Shown in pieces: positions 1 to 7,026 of a stretch of 23,976 nucleotides of DNA. The stretch spans positions 1-23,976 of IMG/VR virus record IMGVR_UViG_3300009412_001249; one strand, given 5' to 3'. Numbering within the stretch: the first letter of the stretch is position 1; every line of letters begins with the position of its first letter. Below the pieces are notes generated by a model, which did no database searches, was not told the origin of the DNA, and saw only the letters and a list, made by a program, of their open reading frames with translations. Both the position numbers and the translations under genes were made by a program. This DNA comes from a virus.

Positions 1-261
1 GTTCTGGTAGCATTTAAGTTCGGCACTAACAAGGCGGACGCCGTATGGAAGATTATCACCAAGGTTACGGAGTGGCTTACAGATGGTGTTCTGGTAGCAT
101 TTAAGTTCGGCACTAACAAGGCGAACGCCGTATGGAAGATTATCACCAAGGTTACGGAGTGGCTTACAGATGGTGTTTGGGTAGCATTTAAGTTCGGCAC
201 TAACAAGGCGAACGCCGTATGGAAAGTCATCACAATGGTTACGGAGTGGATAGATGACGGG
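1..261 (+). repeat. Three 87-bp tandem repeats in the tape measure gene
   Basis: Units lie at 1-87, 88-174 and 175-261. Each encodes 29 residues beginning VLVAFKFGTNKA or VWVAFKFGTNKA and ending near TEWLTDG or TEWIDDG. Units 1 and 2 differ by a single base (GAC/AAC, Asp/Asn). Unit 3 matches in its first half and diverges in its second. The array runs off the left edge, so more copies may exist. The near identity points to recent unit duplication, which in a tape measure gene would lengthen the tail in fixed steps. Confidence 0.93.
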
Positions 262-603
262 GTCGAGATCGCGATTAGCTTCATTGAGGGAATCATCCCC
301 GACTGGCTCAAGAAGATCATCAAGATATTCACTGGCGTAAGCCCGTTCGCCTCCTCCGGGCTTGGCGCCGCTACCGTTCCCGGCTTCCATGCTGGAGGAA
401 TCGTCACCAAGCCCACCCTTGCCATGATCGGCGAAGCTGGCCCCGAGGCCGTCATACCCCTCGGCAAAGGCAAAGGTATGGGCGCCGGCAACTCGTATAC
501 GTTCATTTTCAACGAGGCCCACATCCAGGACGAGGTAGCCGCGAACGACCTGGCCCGCGACATCGCTAACCGCATCGACATCAACGAAAGACGGGGGACT
601 TAA
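1..603 (+). CDS. Tape measure protein, C-terminal part (gene starts before the window)
   Basis: The frame is open from base 1 and ends at TAA 601-603, so this is the last 200 residues of a longer gene. The C-terminal segment reads GGIVTKPTLAMIGEAGPEAV followed by IPLGKG, the signature found near the end of many siphovirus tape measure proteins. These proteins line the tail tube, set tail length and are needed for DNA entry. The first 87 residues are three copies of a 29-residue repeat, described separately. The ATG at 235 is internal and should not be taken as the start. The next tail gene follows with no gap. The family call is firm; total length cannot be judged. Confidence 0.88.
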   Translation, partial: VLVAFKFGTNKADAVWKIITKVTEWLTDGVLVAFKFGTNKANAVWKIITKVTEWLTDGVWVAFKFGTNKANAVWKVITMVTEWIDDGVEIAISFIEGIIPDWLKKIIKIFTGVSPFASSGLGAATVPGFHAGGIVTKPTLAMIGEAGPEAVIPLGKGKGMGAGNSYTFIFNEAHIQDEVAANDLARDIANRIDINERRGT

Positions 604-2913
604 GTGCCCACGCCACTAACAAGGGTCCGGGCCGACTTCGACCAGGACGGCGACTTCACGGACGCGAACTCCGACATCACGACGTACGTGCGGACTCAGG
701 GCCGCGGTATGAAGATAATCGAGGAAATCAACCTTCGGAAGCGCCGGTCCCCCGCGACGATCCTGGAGCTATATCTCAAGAACGACGATCACCGCTTCAG
801 CCCACCGAAGGCGACGAGCGTGCTCTACCCCCTGCAACTACCCGGCCCGAACATCTGGGTCCAGGTAGGCTACCCGGTAGACACCTTCGACGTGGCCGAT
901 AACACCACGCTGGCCAGCCGTAAGCCCGACTACGACAGCGAGTTCGACGCCTGGGCCGGGGACGTCACTCAGTTCAAGGCCCAGTCCAACCGCATGATAC
1001 CCGTCACCGCCGGGAACTACTCAGCGGTCCTCGACTTTGGTGAGACGGACTGCTTCGTGGGCGTCAAGTACGTCCGTGGAGGCACCCGGAGTGGCCTGAT
1101 AGTGCGCTACTCTGACGCCAGTAACTATCTGCTTGTCTACAACGACGGCACGAATATACGGCTTGGAGAGGTTGTCTCCGGCACCCTCACGTCCATAGCC
1201 GAAGCCGCCTTCACATGGACCGCTTCCGACGAAAAGATCATTGGCGTCGAGACTCACGGGGATGTGATTCGTGTCTCTGTCGACGACACGCTCCAGTTCT
1301 CCCACACGACCACGAGGTTTAACACGGCGACTAAGTACGGCATCGGCGGTAGAGGAACCCACGCGAGCGACAAGTGGGACGACTTCGGAGGCTGGCGGTC
1401 CCTATTCTTCGGGCGCATCGACAGGATCGAGCCGAAGCCCGAGGCCCATAACCAGTTCTGCCTGATTCGGGCAATGGACGACCGCGAGCGCATGGGTCAA
1501 CACCTGGTGTACCGGACTGCCCCCGAAGTCGACAACACGACCGCTAAGGCCATCCTCGACCGCATCCTGGACGCCGTGGACGCTTCATCTGCGAACCGGA
1601 TTCTGGACACCGGCACCACCCTCGCGATCGAGAAGGAGCACGTCAAGAGCATGGGGCGGGACGGCCTGACCGAGGCGTACCAGCTTCAGGACGACGATGT
1701 GGGCATATTCACCGTCGATGGGGCGGGCTACTACCGCTACGAGGACTCCGACCACCGGAAGTCAGCGCCCCATACGAAGGCGCTCAAGACGTGGCGTGGA
1801 GACCCTGCTGGCGGTGGCGAAGCGGCGGCCACGGATATGATCGTGTCCCAGGACCTTTTCAGGTGGGACGACGGCAAGGAGAACGTCGAGAACGAGGTCT
1901 ATTACCAGTACCACCGGATCAGCCGTACGGCAGCCGTCCTCGTCTGGCGCCTGGAAGTCGATGATCGGCCGTCCCTTAACAACGGTATCACCAGGAAGTT
2001 CACCGCTGTCGGCGACGAGGACCATATAGCGAACGAGATATGGCCCGTTCATACGACCGACTTCACCGTCAACACCCTGGAAACTGGCGGCGGGACGGAC
2101 CTCCTAGGCGCGGTGGACACTCAGCAGGGAACGGTGGTATCGGCTACAGGGAGTTCCCTTTACCAGCTAGACGACATCAGCCAGGACTTCACAGACTGGA
2201 ACGACGGGAAGCACCAGGTCCGGATTACCGACGCGTCCGGGACCACGGCGCTCGCCTGGATAGGAACGTCGGATGTCGACGGCGACGGCACCCGGGTAGC
2301 TCTGTTCACCGCCCCTGACCTCGTCACAGTTGGTTACGCCCAGGCGGACACCGGCTTCGACGAGACGGACACCCCCCTGACCTATAATGTCTACAATGTG
2401 ACCGTAGAGGTGGTGACCGGGTTCGACGGCAACTTCCGGCGCATAGACCTATACAACGGCTCGGGGACGAATGGCTTCATCACGTTCCTGCGGCTAAGGG
2501 CGGACAAGGGACAGCAGTCGAGCAAGACCTTCGGTCGGGCCGAGAATAGTAAGAGCCAGACGGACGTCGGGCGCCGACGGATCGAGCACAAGGCCCTCCA
2601 CATCGACAAGTTCGCCACGGCCCAGGGCCGTGCTGAGAAGCGGGTCGAACTCCGCCAGATGCGTAAGGAAGTCGTCACCTGCACGATGCCCAACAAGACA
2701 CGGGCCGCGCTTATGCAGGCTATCCACCGCTCCATGAGCGACCGGGTGAACCTCGTCTACACGGACATGGGTATCGACGACGAGTATCACATCGAGGGCC
2801 GGACCCTGGAGTTCAAGCAGGGGAACAAGTACGTCCAGTGCCAGTGGACTCTCCAGCAGACCATCGGCGGGGTCTGGGGCAACGCGCGGTGGGGGTTCTT
2901 CCAGTGGGGTTAA
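604..2913 (+). CDS. Large minor tail / baseplate hub-like protein with lectin-like insert
   Basis: A 769-residue protein starting at GTG 604 directly after the tape measure stop. Its position and its start (VRADFDQDGDFTD, then a segment on lines, end points and coordinates of the kind seen in tail hub proteins) fit a distal-tail or tail-associated protein of siphoviruses. Residues about 140-260 form a beta-rich stretch (FVGVKYV, GLIVRYSDASNYLLVYND, later DKWDDF) that resembles a concanavalin/LamG-type carbohydrate-binding domain. The last 120 residues return to a tail-like fold. The likely role is at the tail tip, possibly touching host glycans. The family call rests on context and general resemblance; the lectin-like domain is inferred. 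Confidence 0.75.
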   Translation: MPTPLTRVRADFDQDGDFTDANSDITTYVRTQGRGMKIIEEINLRKRRSPATILELYLKNDDHRFSPPKATSVLYPLQLPGPNIWVQVGYPVDTFDVADNTTLASRKPDYDSEFDAWAGDVTQFKAQSNRMIPVTAGNYSAVLDFGETDCFVGVKYVRGGTRSGLIVRYSDASNYLLVYNDGTNIRLGEVVSGTLTSIAEAAFTWTASDEKIIGVETHGDVIRVSVDDTLQFSHTTTRFNTATKYGIGGRGTHASDKWDDFGGWRSLFFGRIDRIEPKPEAHNQFCLIRAMDDRERMGQHLVYRTAPEVDNTTAKAILDRILDAVDASSANRILDTGTTLAIEKEHVKSMGRDGLTEAYQLQDDDVGIFTVDGAGYYRYEDSDHRKSAPHTKALKTWRGDPAGGGEAAATDMIVSQDLFRWDDGKENVENEVYYQYHRISRTAAVLVWRLEVDDRPSLNNGITRKFTAVGDEDHIANEIWPVHTTDFTVNTLETGGGTDLLGAVDTQQGTVVSATGSSLYQLDDISQDFTDWNDGKHQVRITDASGTTALAWIGTSDVDGDGTRVALFTAPDLVTVGYAQADTGFDETDTPLTYNVYNVTVEVVTGFDGNFRRIDLYNGSGTNGFITFLRLRADKGQQSSKTFGRAENSKSQTDVGRRRIEHKALHIDKFATAQGRAEKRVELRQMRKEVVTCTMPNKTRAALMQAIHRSMSDRVNLVYTDMGIDDEYHIEGRTLEFKQGNKYVQCQWTLQQTIGGVWGNARWGFFQWG

Positions 2914-3164
2914 GCAACAGAGAGCAACGAGCCCGAGCGACGGACGTTACCATCGAACCGATCGCCCCCCGGTGCTGCTGGCATCCCGACCAGGACGCGG
3001 CCAACCCAAACTTCCGCCAGATATGCTGCCACTGCCGGGATCGGGACGTGATCACGAAGGGCGAGTATACTGGCGCCCACGGCAAGCTACCCTGGCTTTA
3101 CGACCCCATCCATAGCATCGAGGACTACCAGACGCGGGCCTGTGAGGTAGGACATGGCGAATAG
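2904..3164 (+). CDS. Small Cys/His-rich protein, possible zinc-binding tail-region protein
   Basis: An 86-residue protein if GTG 2904 is the start. It overlaps the end of the tail protein gene by 10 bases and the fiber gene start by 11. It carries a CCWH cluster at residues 24-27 and a CCHC cluster at 41-44, spacing that could bind one metal ion. The open frame extends upstream to 2838, but that would overlap the tail gene by 76 bases, so the shorter start is preferred. Dense packing between two tail genes supports translation. No family was recognised. It may be a virion component or an assembly factor; the function is unknown. Confidence 0.5.
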   Translation: MGLSNREQRARATDVTIEPIAPRCCWHPDQDAANPNFRQICCHCRDRDVITKGEYTGAHGKLPWLYDPIHSIEDYQTRACEVGHGE

Positions 3165-4302
3165 CTCAACAGTCGACACCGGCGATACCGCTACGGCGGC
3201 CCAGTACAACAACCTCCGCGCGGACGCGATAGACACGTCGACTGGCCACCTTCACGACGGGAGTAACGGCCGCAACCTCGACTCGGCCGTCGTCTCGACC
3301 GGCCACCTCACGTTCAACGACAACCAGCGGATCAGCTTGGGAACCGGCGGCGACTCTATTCTCTCCTACAATGGCACCGATACGATTTGGGACCTCCAAG
3401 CCGTAGGTTCAGGGGTGCTCAAATTTACCGGAGCGACGACGGTCAACACCAGCGCGGGCAACCTGACCCTGGGCGCTGCCGCGGGTTCTAACGTCTTACT
3501 CGGAGACAACGTTACCATTGTCTACGTGGACGGTACTACCGGCACGGTTGGCGTCAACGTGGCAGCGGCCAGCAACGCACACTTTCGCGTTGGGGGTTCT
3601 CTCTCTACAAATGGTGCCAAGGCCATTCTCGTTGCCCCCGCGTTGACCCAAACCACCACCAGGGCGGACGCGGAGATAGTAGATTTTACTGGCGGGGCAG
3701 TCACGGTGCAGACTGGCGTGACCATTACCGACCTTCAGACGCTCAGGGTAGCCGAGCCGGTCATCACACTAGCGGGCAGTGGGGCAGCCACAAATGCACA
3801 AAACATCCTTATGACCACTGCCCCTACGGAGGGAGGCAGTAACTTCTTCATGCGTGAGAACGTCAACGGTGGGAACCTCTCTACCTCTGGTGTCTGGACA
3901 GATGGGTCCTCCCGTGACATCAAGCGAGGCGTTATCCCCATCGCAGACTTGTCGATATTCAGTCGGCTCCTCGCAATGGTAGAAGTGAATGAGTACCGGC
4001 GAGAGAATGGCAGGCAGGACGACCCGTACCTACGTTACGGGATGATCGCCGAGGACGTGCCTGACTTCCTTGCTTCGGGCAACCGTAAAGGCATCGCTGC
4101 TGGCTACGTAGGCGGCTTTTTGATGGGTGTGGTCCAGTGGCACGAATTTCGGCTCAACGATATCGAACCGCGAGTGAACGGCGTCGAGCTGGCCGTCGAC
4201 GAGATACACAAGACGGCCTCTACGAAATGGACCGAGCTCGATAAAGTGAAGGCTGATCTGGCGGCTGCCAACCGGAAGATAGCGGCGCTTGAGGCGAGGT
4301 AG
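3154..4302 (+). CDS. Tail fiber / receptor-binding protein with C-terminal S74 intramolecular chaperone
   Basis: A 382-residue protein with a good ribosome binding site (GAGGTAGGAC) before ATG 3154. Residues 1 to about 250 are rich in Gly, Thr, Asn and Val with short beta-strand repeats, as in trimeric fibers. From residue 252 the protein matches the S74 chaperone/peptidase domain: SSRDIK puts Ser252 five residues before Lys257, the spacing of the self-cleaving Ser/Lys dyad in endosialidase-type chaperones. It is followed by an I-A-E-D-V motif (MIAEDVPDF) and a C-terminal helical segment. In known members this domain folds the trimer and then cuts itself off after the dyad. Here that would release about 130 residues. 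Receptor choice cannot be read from the sequence. Confidence 0.82.
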   Translation: MANSSTVDTGDTATAAQYNNLRADAIDTSTGHLHDGSNGRNLDSAVVSTGHLTFNDNQRISLGTGGDSILSYNGTDTIWDLQAVGSGVLKFTGATTVNTSAGNLTLGAAAGSNVLLGDNVTIVYVDGTTGTVGVNVAAASNAHFRVGGSLSTNGAKAILVAPALTQTTTRADAEIVDFTGGAVTVQTGVTITDLQTLRVAEPVITLAGSGAATNAQNILMTTAPTEGGSNFFMRENVNGGNLSTSGVWTDGSSRDIKRGVIPIADLSIFSRLLAMVEVNEYRRENGRQDDPYLRYGMIAEDVPDFLASGNRKGIAAGYVGGFLMGVVQWHEFRLNDIEPRVNGVELAVDEIHKTASTKWTELDKVKADLAAANRKIAALEAR

Positions 4303-4306
4303 CAGG

Positions 4307-4753
4307 ATGGGATTCAAAAAAAAGCACTTGGACGAGGGCACCGGGACTGCGCGAGAGCACGCGTATATCAATGTTGAGTCCTATGTATACCACCGGAAGG
4401 ACGCTGCTGTTAGCGTGTACTGGGACTGGTGGAATAGCCTTGAGGACTACCAACGTGGGGAAAGAGAACCCTTCCTGCGGCGCCAGCACAGTAGGATCGA
4501 GAACATTGATGCGGTAGTGGAGCCGGACCGGGACGCCGACGGTAATCAGATGGCGGACGAGGCCGGGAACTTCATCATGGTTGTCGTGGAGCCTGCGCAG
4601 CCTATCTTCGACGATTACCTGGATACCCCAGTCCTAGTGGGCGCGGGAATGGAGCCGATCAAGGCGATTTACCTTTGGGCCAGGGCGCACCATCCTGAGT
4701 TCAAAGACGGGCAGGCGACAAACGTATTCGAGGAGGGGCAAGATGTCGTCTAA
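4307..4753 (+). CDS. Hypothetical protein next to the fiber gene
   Basis: A 148-residue protein. ATG 4307 follows AGGTAGCAGG and is preferred over an upstream in-frame codon at 4289 inside the fiber gene. The N-terminus is basic (MGFKKKHLDEG), the middle is aromatic (VYWDWWNSLEDYQRGE), and there is an acidic stretch around EPDRDADGN. No membrane segment or signal is visible. It overlaps the next gene by 11 bases. It was not recognised. Fiber-adjacent genes are often fiber assembly factors or small tail proteins, but nothing in the sequence decides this. Confidence 0.7.
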   Translation: MGFKKKHLDEGTGTAREHAYINVESYVYHRKDAAVSVYWDWWNSLEDYQRGEREPFLRRQHSRIENIDAVVEPDRDADGNQMADEAGNFIMVVVEPAQPIFDDYLDTPVLVGAGMEPIKAIYLWARAHHPEFKDGQATNVFEEGQDVV

Positions 4754-5213
4754 CAGGCAGCAGCGGAAGGCAGCAGAGGAGAAGCGAAAGCACACCCGGC
4801 CTTTCGTCCACATCCCGGTGCCGGACGAATGGCTGGACTATGAGGGCGAGCCGTGGACCCTCACCAAGCGTGGCGAAGATCCGGAAGTCCTGGACTTCGT
4901 AGGCGTGCTCCAGCAGACCCGGAAGCTCATCCCCATCAAGGACTGGAGTGATACGGACAAGATCGTCGACATTGACGAGCGGCTGAAGGACTCGGACGGT
5001 TACGTTTCGCTGCCGCGTGCCAACTACGAATGGTTTGTAGCCCAGGTCAAAGAGTACGGGCCACCGAAGGTCGGGGCCAGCACGGGCATCTGGTCCTTCG
5101 CGCAGGACGTGTGGTTACTCGTCCACTACATGGAGACGAACAAGGTCGAGGCGCCAGGGGAGGACCCGCCTGACCCCAAGGAGGAAGCCGTTGCACCGCC
5201 CGCGGATTCGTAA
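4743..5213 (+). CDS. Hypothetical protein, acidic C-terminus
   Basis: A 156-residue protein with a strong site (GAGGAGGGG) ahead of ATG 4743. It begins with a basic helix (QQRKAAEEKRKH). A central region contains VPDEWLDYEGEPWTLTKR and WFVAQVKEYGPPKVG, and the tail is acidic and Pro-rich. There is no membrane segment. The charged N-terminal helix and soluble body are compatible with a chaperone- or connector-like role, but no family was recognised. It is probably co-translated with the preceding gene. Confidence 0.7.
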   Translation: MSSNRQQRKAAEEKRKHTRPFVHIPVPDEWLDYEGEPWTLTKRGEDPEVLDFVGVLQQTRKLIPIKDWSDTDKIVDIDERLKDSDGYVSLPRANYEWFVAQVKEYGPPKVGASTGIWSFAQDVWLLVHYMETNKVEAPGEDPPDPKEEAVAPPADS

Positions 5214-5237
5214 TCCCTGGCGCCGCAGGAGGCGATA

Positions 5238-5405
5238 ATGGAGAAGTTCTTCGGCAAGATACGACCGCAGATCATGGCCGCCATCGTGGGCCTATTCCTC
5301 TTGGGTATATACGGCCTTAAGATCGGTTCCATAGAGGTTACCACTGGCTCGGGAGCAGGTATTATCGCCCTGGCGAAGGACGTGCTGCAAAGTGACAATG
5401 ATTAG
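5238..5405 (+). CDS. 55-residue single-pass membrane protein, holin-like candidate
   Basis: ATG 5238 is preceded by GCAGGAGGCG, a strong ribosome binding site. The protein has a short basic N-terminus (MEKFFGKIRPQ), one hydrophobic helix at about residues 12-28 (IMAAIVGLFLLGIYG), a Gly/Thr-rich linker and a second mildly hydrophobic stretch. Its stop overlaps the next gene's start. Size, charge pattern and position after the tail genes fit a small phage membrane protein such as a holin, but this is inference and no endolysin is visible nearby. A virion-associated membrane peptide is an alternative. Confidence 0.6.
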   Translation: MEKFFGKIRPQIMAAIVGLFLLGIYGLKIGSIEVTTGSGAGIIALAKDVLQSDND

Positions 5406-6309
5406 GCTTTACGGGGCGGTCCGGGCCAAGCGTGACTGGCTTCTCGCTAAGATTGAATATCTCCAAGCAGAGTCGGCACGCTGGAGGATGCTCGGTACTC
5501 TCATCCTCAGCCCCTACAAACTCCTCCGGCTGACCGGGATTCCTCCTTCCGCTTGTATCGGCGTGTTATTGGCTCTCGTTGGAGGCGGCTCATACGTGGC
5601 TGCTGACGTGATGCTGGAGGAGCGGTCATTCTCCGCCGGTTCGGCTGGAATTTATGAAGCGCCTGGAGACATCCCCACGTTTTACGACTCTGCGGATAAT
5701 ACGCTCAGAGTCGATCTGGGTACGACCCCTGTGGGTGAGATCAGTATCGAGGACATTACCGTGGGAACGGCATTTGCAGGCAGCACCCTCCCAAGTGGTC
5801 AAACCAATGTCGTATATATCGGTGGACTGCCTACTAGCTCAGGATTCACAGCCACCTTTATAGAGGTGGGACACCTTATTATCGACCGACTCCGCTGCAC
5901 CAAGCTCACGCTCTCAACCATCGAAGCCCATGAGTTAAATGTTAAATGGAACGCCTCGGACGGCATGTCCATAGCCCCGACACCAGGCGTACCAAGGGCC
6001 AGGGCAATAGGAGGCGGGAACCGGGCTAATGCGATGACCACTTCGGGTGGCTATTATGACCAGCTTAAACTGCAAGCCCCGAATTCTGGGGTCAACGGGA
6101 AAGTGGACGTGCTGCGGCTATCAAACATCTACACTAAGGGCGGCCCCTGCGTCGTTACTAGAATCAAAGCTGGTACGGTAGACATAATCTTTAATGAGCT
6201 TGGGGCTGGAGACGGATTCGCCGCCAAAGACTTCATTATTGAGGACAGTGTAATCTATCAGACGTTCAACAACGTGGATAACGTCGAGGTCAGCATTAGC
6301 CCTCCGTAA
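5392..6309 (+). CDS. Hypothetical membrane-anchored beta-rich protein
   Basis: A 305-residue protein. GTG 5392 lies at a good distance from AAGGA at 5377; ATG 5398 is an alternative. Residues about 1-50 are basic and partly helical, residues 54-72 form one membrane segment (CIGVLLALVGGGSYVAAD), and the rest is a Thr/Ser/Gly/Val-rich domain without cysteine clusters. The domain looks like the parallel-beta or repeat folds of secreted or virion surface proteins. A type II topology (N-terminus inside, beta domain outside) would put it at the cell surface. It overlaps its neighbours on both sides. Superinfection exclusion or virion decoration are possibilities; no family was recognised. Confidence 0.7.
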   Translation: MTMIRLYGAVRAKRDWLLAKIEYLQAESARWRMLGTLILSPYKLLRLTGIPPSACIGVLLALVGGGSYVAADVMLEERSFSAGSAGIYEAPGDIPTFYDSADNTLRVDLGTTPVGEISIEDITVGTAFAGSTLPSGQTNVVYIGGLPTSSGFTATFIEVGHLIIDRLRCTKLTLSTIEAHELNVKWNASDGMSIAPTPGVPRARAIGGGNRANAMTTSGGYYDQLKLQAPNSGVNGKVDVLRLSNIYTKGGPCVVTRIKAGTVDIIFNELGAGDGFAAKDFIIEDSVIYQTFNNVDNVEVSISPP

Positions 6310-6584
6310 TGGAAGCACTCATCGGGACAATCGGCGGCCTTATCCTGACGGGCCTGACCATTATCGCTGCGATTTGTTGGCGGGCAAGCGGGATCTCTAC
6401 GACTGTTAAAAAGCTCGGTGTGGACTTTGCAGCAGCGGTCCAGAACAACCGTGGAGACCATGCCGAGCTTCATCGCCGCATAGACCAGACCGAGGAGAAG
6501 CGCGCAGGGTTCGCTGCTGACTTCAGCAGACACTTAGGCAGGATCGAGGGAAAGCTAGACAAGCTGAACGGCGACGGCGAATGA
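6309..6584 (+). CDS. Small membrane protein with C-terminal coiled coil, holin/spanin-like
   Basis: A 91-residue protein whose ATG shares bases with the previous TAA. The N-terminal 23 residues form one membrane helix (LIGTIGGLILTGLTIIAAIC). The rest is charged and helical (NNRGDHAELHRRIDQTEEKR and then a Leu-spaced stretch, IEGKLDKLN), typical of a coiled coil. This layout is common among phage holins and membrane-anchored lysis accessories, and also among tail-adjacent membrane proteins. The stop overlaps the next ORF start as ATGA. Confidence 0.72.
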   Translation: MEALIGTIGGLILTGLTIIAAICWRASGISTTVKKLGVDFAAAVQNNRGDHAELHRRIDQTEEKRAGFAADFSRHLGRIEGKLDKLNGDGE

Positions 6585-6688
6585 AGTTTGGTGGGACCAC
6601 CCTCATCATGTTGGCCTTCCTGAGTGTCCGGGCCTGCTTCCTGGACTGGCAGTTCACTCCGCCATGGAAGGTACCGGGGTTTAACTAA
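6581..6688 (+). CDS. 35-residue hydrophobic peptide at the end of the tail/lysis run
   Basis: ATG 6581 overlaps the previous stop (ATGA), so the peptide would be made by translational coupling. It starts MKFGGTTLIMLAFLSVRACF, a hydrophobic signal-like stretch with one Cys at residue 19, then a short aromatic/Pro tail. The residues before the Cys (VRA) are a poor match to a lipobox because of the Arg, so a lipoprotein (outer spanin type) is unlikely. Its TAA overlaps the stop codon of the converging minus-strand gene by two bases. Short and unrecognised. Confidence 0.45.
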   Translation: MKFGGTTLIMLAFLSVRACFLDWQFTPPWKVPGFN

Positions 6689-6933
6689 CGATTGCGTTCA
6701 CCGACAGCATCCCTGAGGGCGCGATAGAGCAAGTCCCAGGCGAGTAGCCGCTTCCTGGGGAAGCCCCTTACTTCAATGGCTCGCCAGAGCCGACCGGCCT
6801 TGTCTGAGAAGGTCGCGGCATAGGTTCCACGCGACAGCGTGCCAGTTCCTTCGTTGATGATCGCGGCGCGACCGAGGACCTGTGCCCTACTCTTGTCCCC
6901 ACCAGGCCATAGTTCAACGGTAACAACTATCAC
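6685..6933 (-). CDS. Conserved small phage/mobile-element protein (LWPGG...R family)
   Basis: An 82-residue protein from GTG 6933. It reads MIVVTVELWPGGDKSRAQVL, then GRAAIINEGTG, ending in GFPRKRLLAWDLLYRALRDA. I recall small uncharacterised proteins of this pattern (VELWPGG-x-SRA near the start, RG-WR and a WDLL-type end) from phages and actinobacterial or Chloroflexota mobile elements, where they often begin at this position. The frame is open up to 7038, but the added residues are unlike the family. GTG 6933 overlaps the TGA of a 17-codon ORF with a strong ribosome binding site, which explains how it can be translated. It lies directly downstream of the methyltransferase gene. Function unknown. 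Confidence 0.68.
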   Translation of the reverse strand: MIVVTVELWPGGDKSRAQVLGRAAIINEGTGTLSRGTYAATFSDKAGRLWRAIEVRGFPRKRLLAWDLLYRALRDAVGERNR

Positions 6934-6983
6934 AAAACCCGTCCCTGGCTCACGAGGTGCCCGTATCCGGGGCTTTGCACCAT
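6930..6983 (-). CDS. Possible 17-residue leader peptide coupled to the downstream gene
   Basis: On the minus strand, AGGAGGT sits four bases before ATG 6983. The ORF runs 17 codons (MVQSPGYGHLVSQGRVL) and stops at TGA 6932-6930. That TGA shares bases with GTG 6933 of the 82-residue gene in a GTGA overlap. The strong ribosome binding site has no other start at a usable distance. The simplest reading is a leader ORF that delivers ribosomes to the weakly initiated gene. A frameshifted longer N-terminus is the alternative. Confidence 0.42.
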   Translation of the reverse strand: MVQSPGYGHLVSQGRVL

Positions 6984-6992
6984 AACTACCTC

Positions 6993-7026
6993 CTGAACCA
7001 AAAGTCCTCATTCTGAACCAAAAGTC
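6993..7026. repeat. Two 14-bp direct repeats at the methyltransferase gene end
   Basis: CTGAACCAAAAGTC occurs at 6993-7006 and again at 7013-7026, spaced 20 bp start to start (close to two helical turns). The second copy overlaps the stop codon of the methyltransferase gene. The spacing is not a multiple of three, so it is not a protein repeat. It may be a protein-binding site ahead of the small downstream gene, or a duplication scar. Confidence 0.7.
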
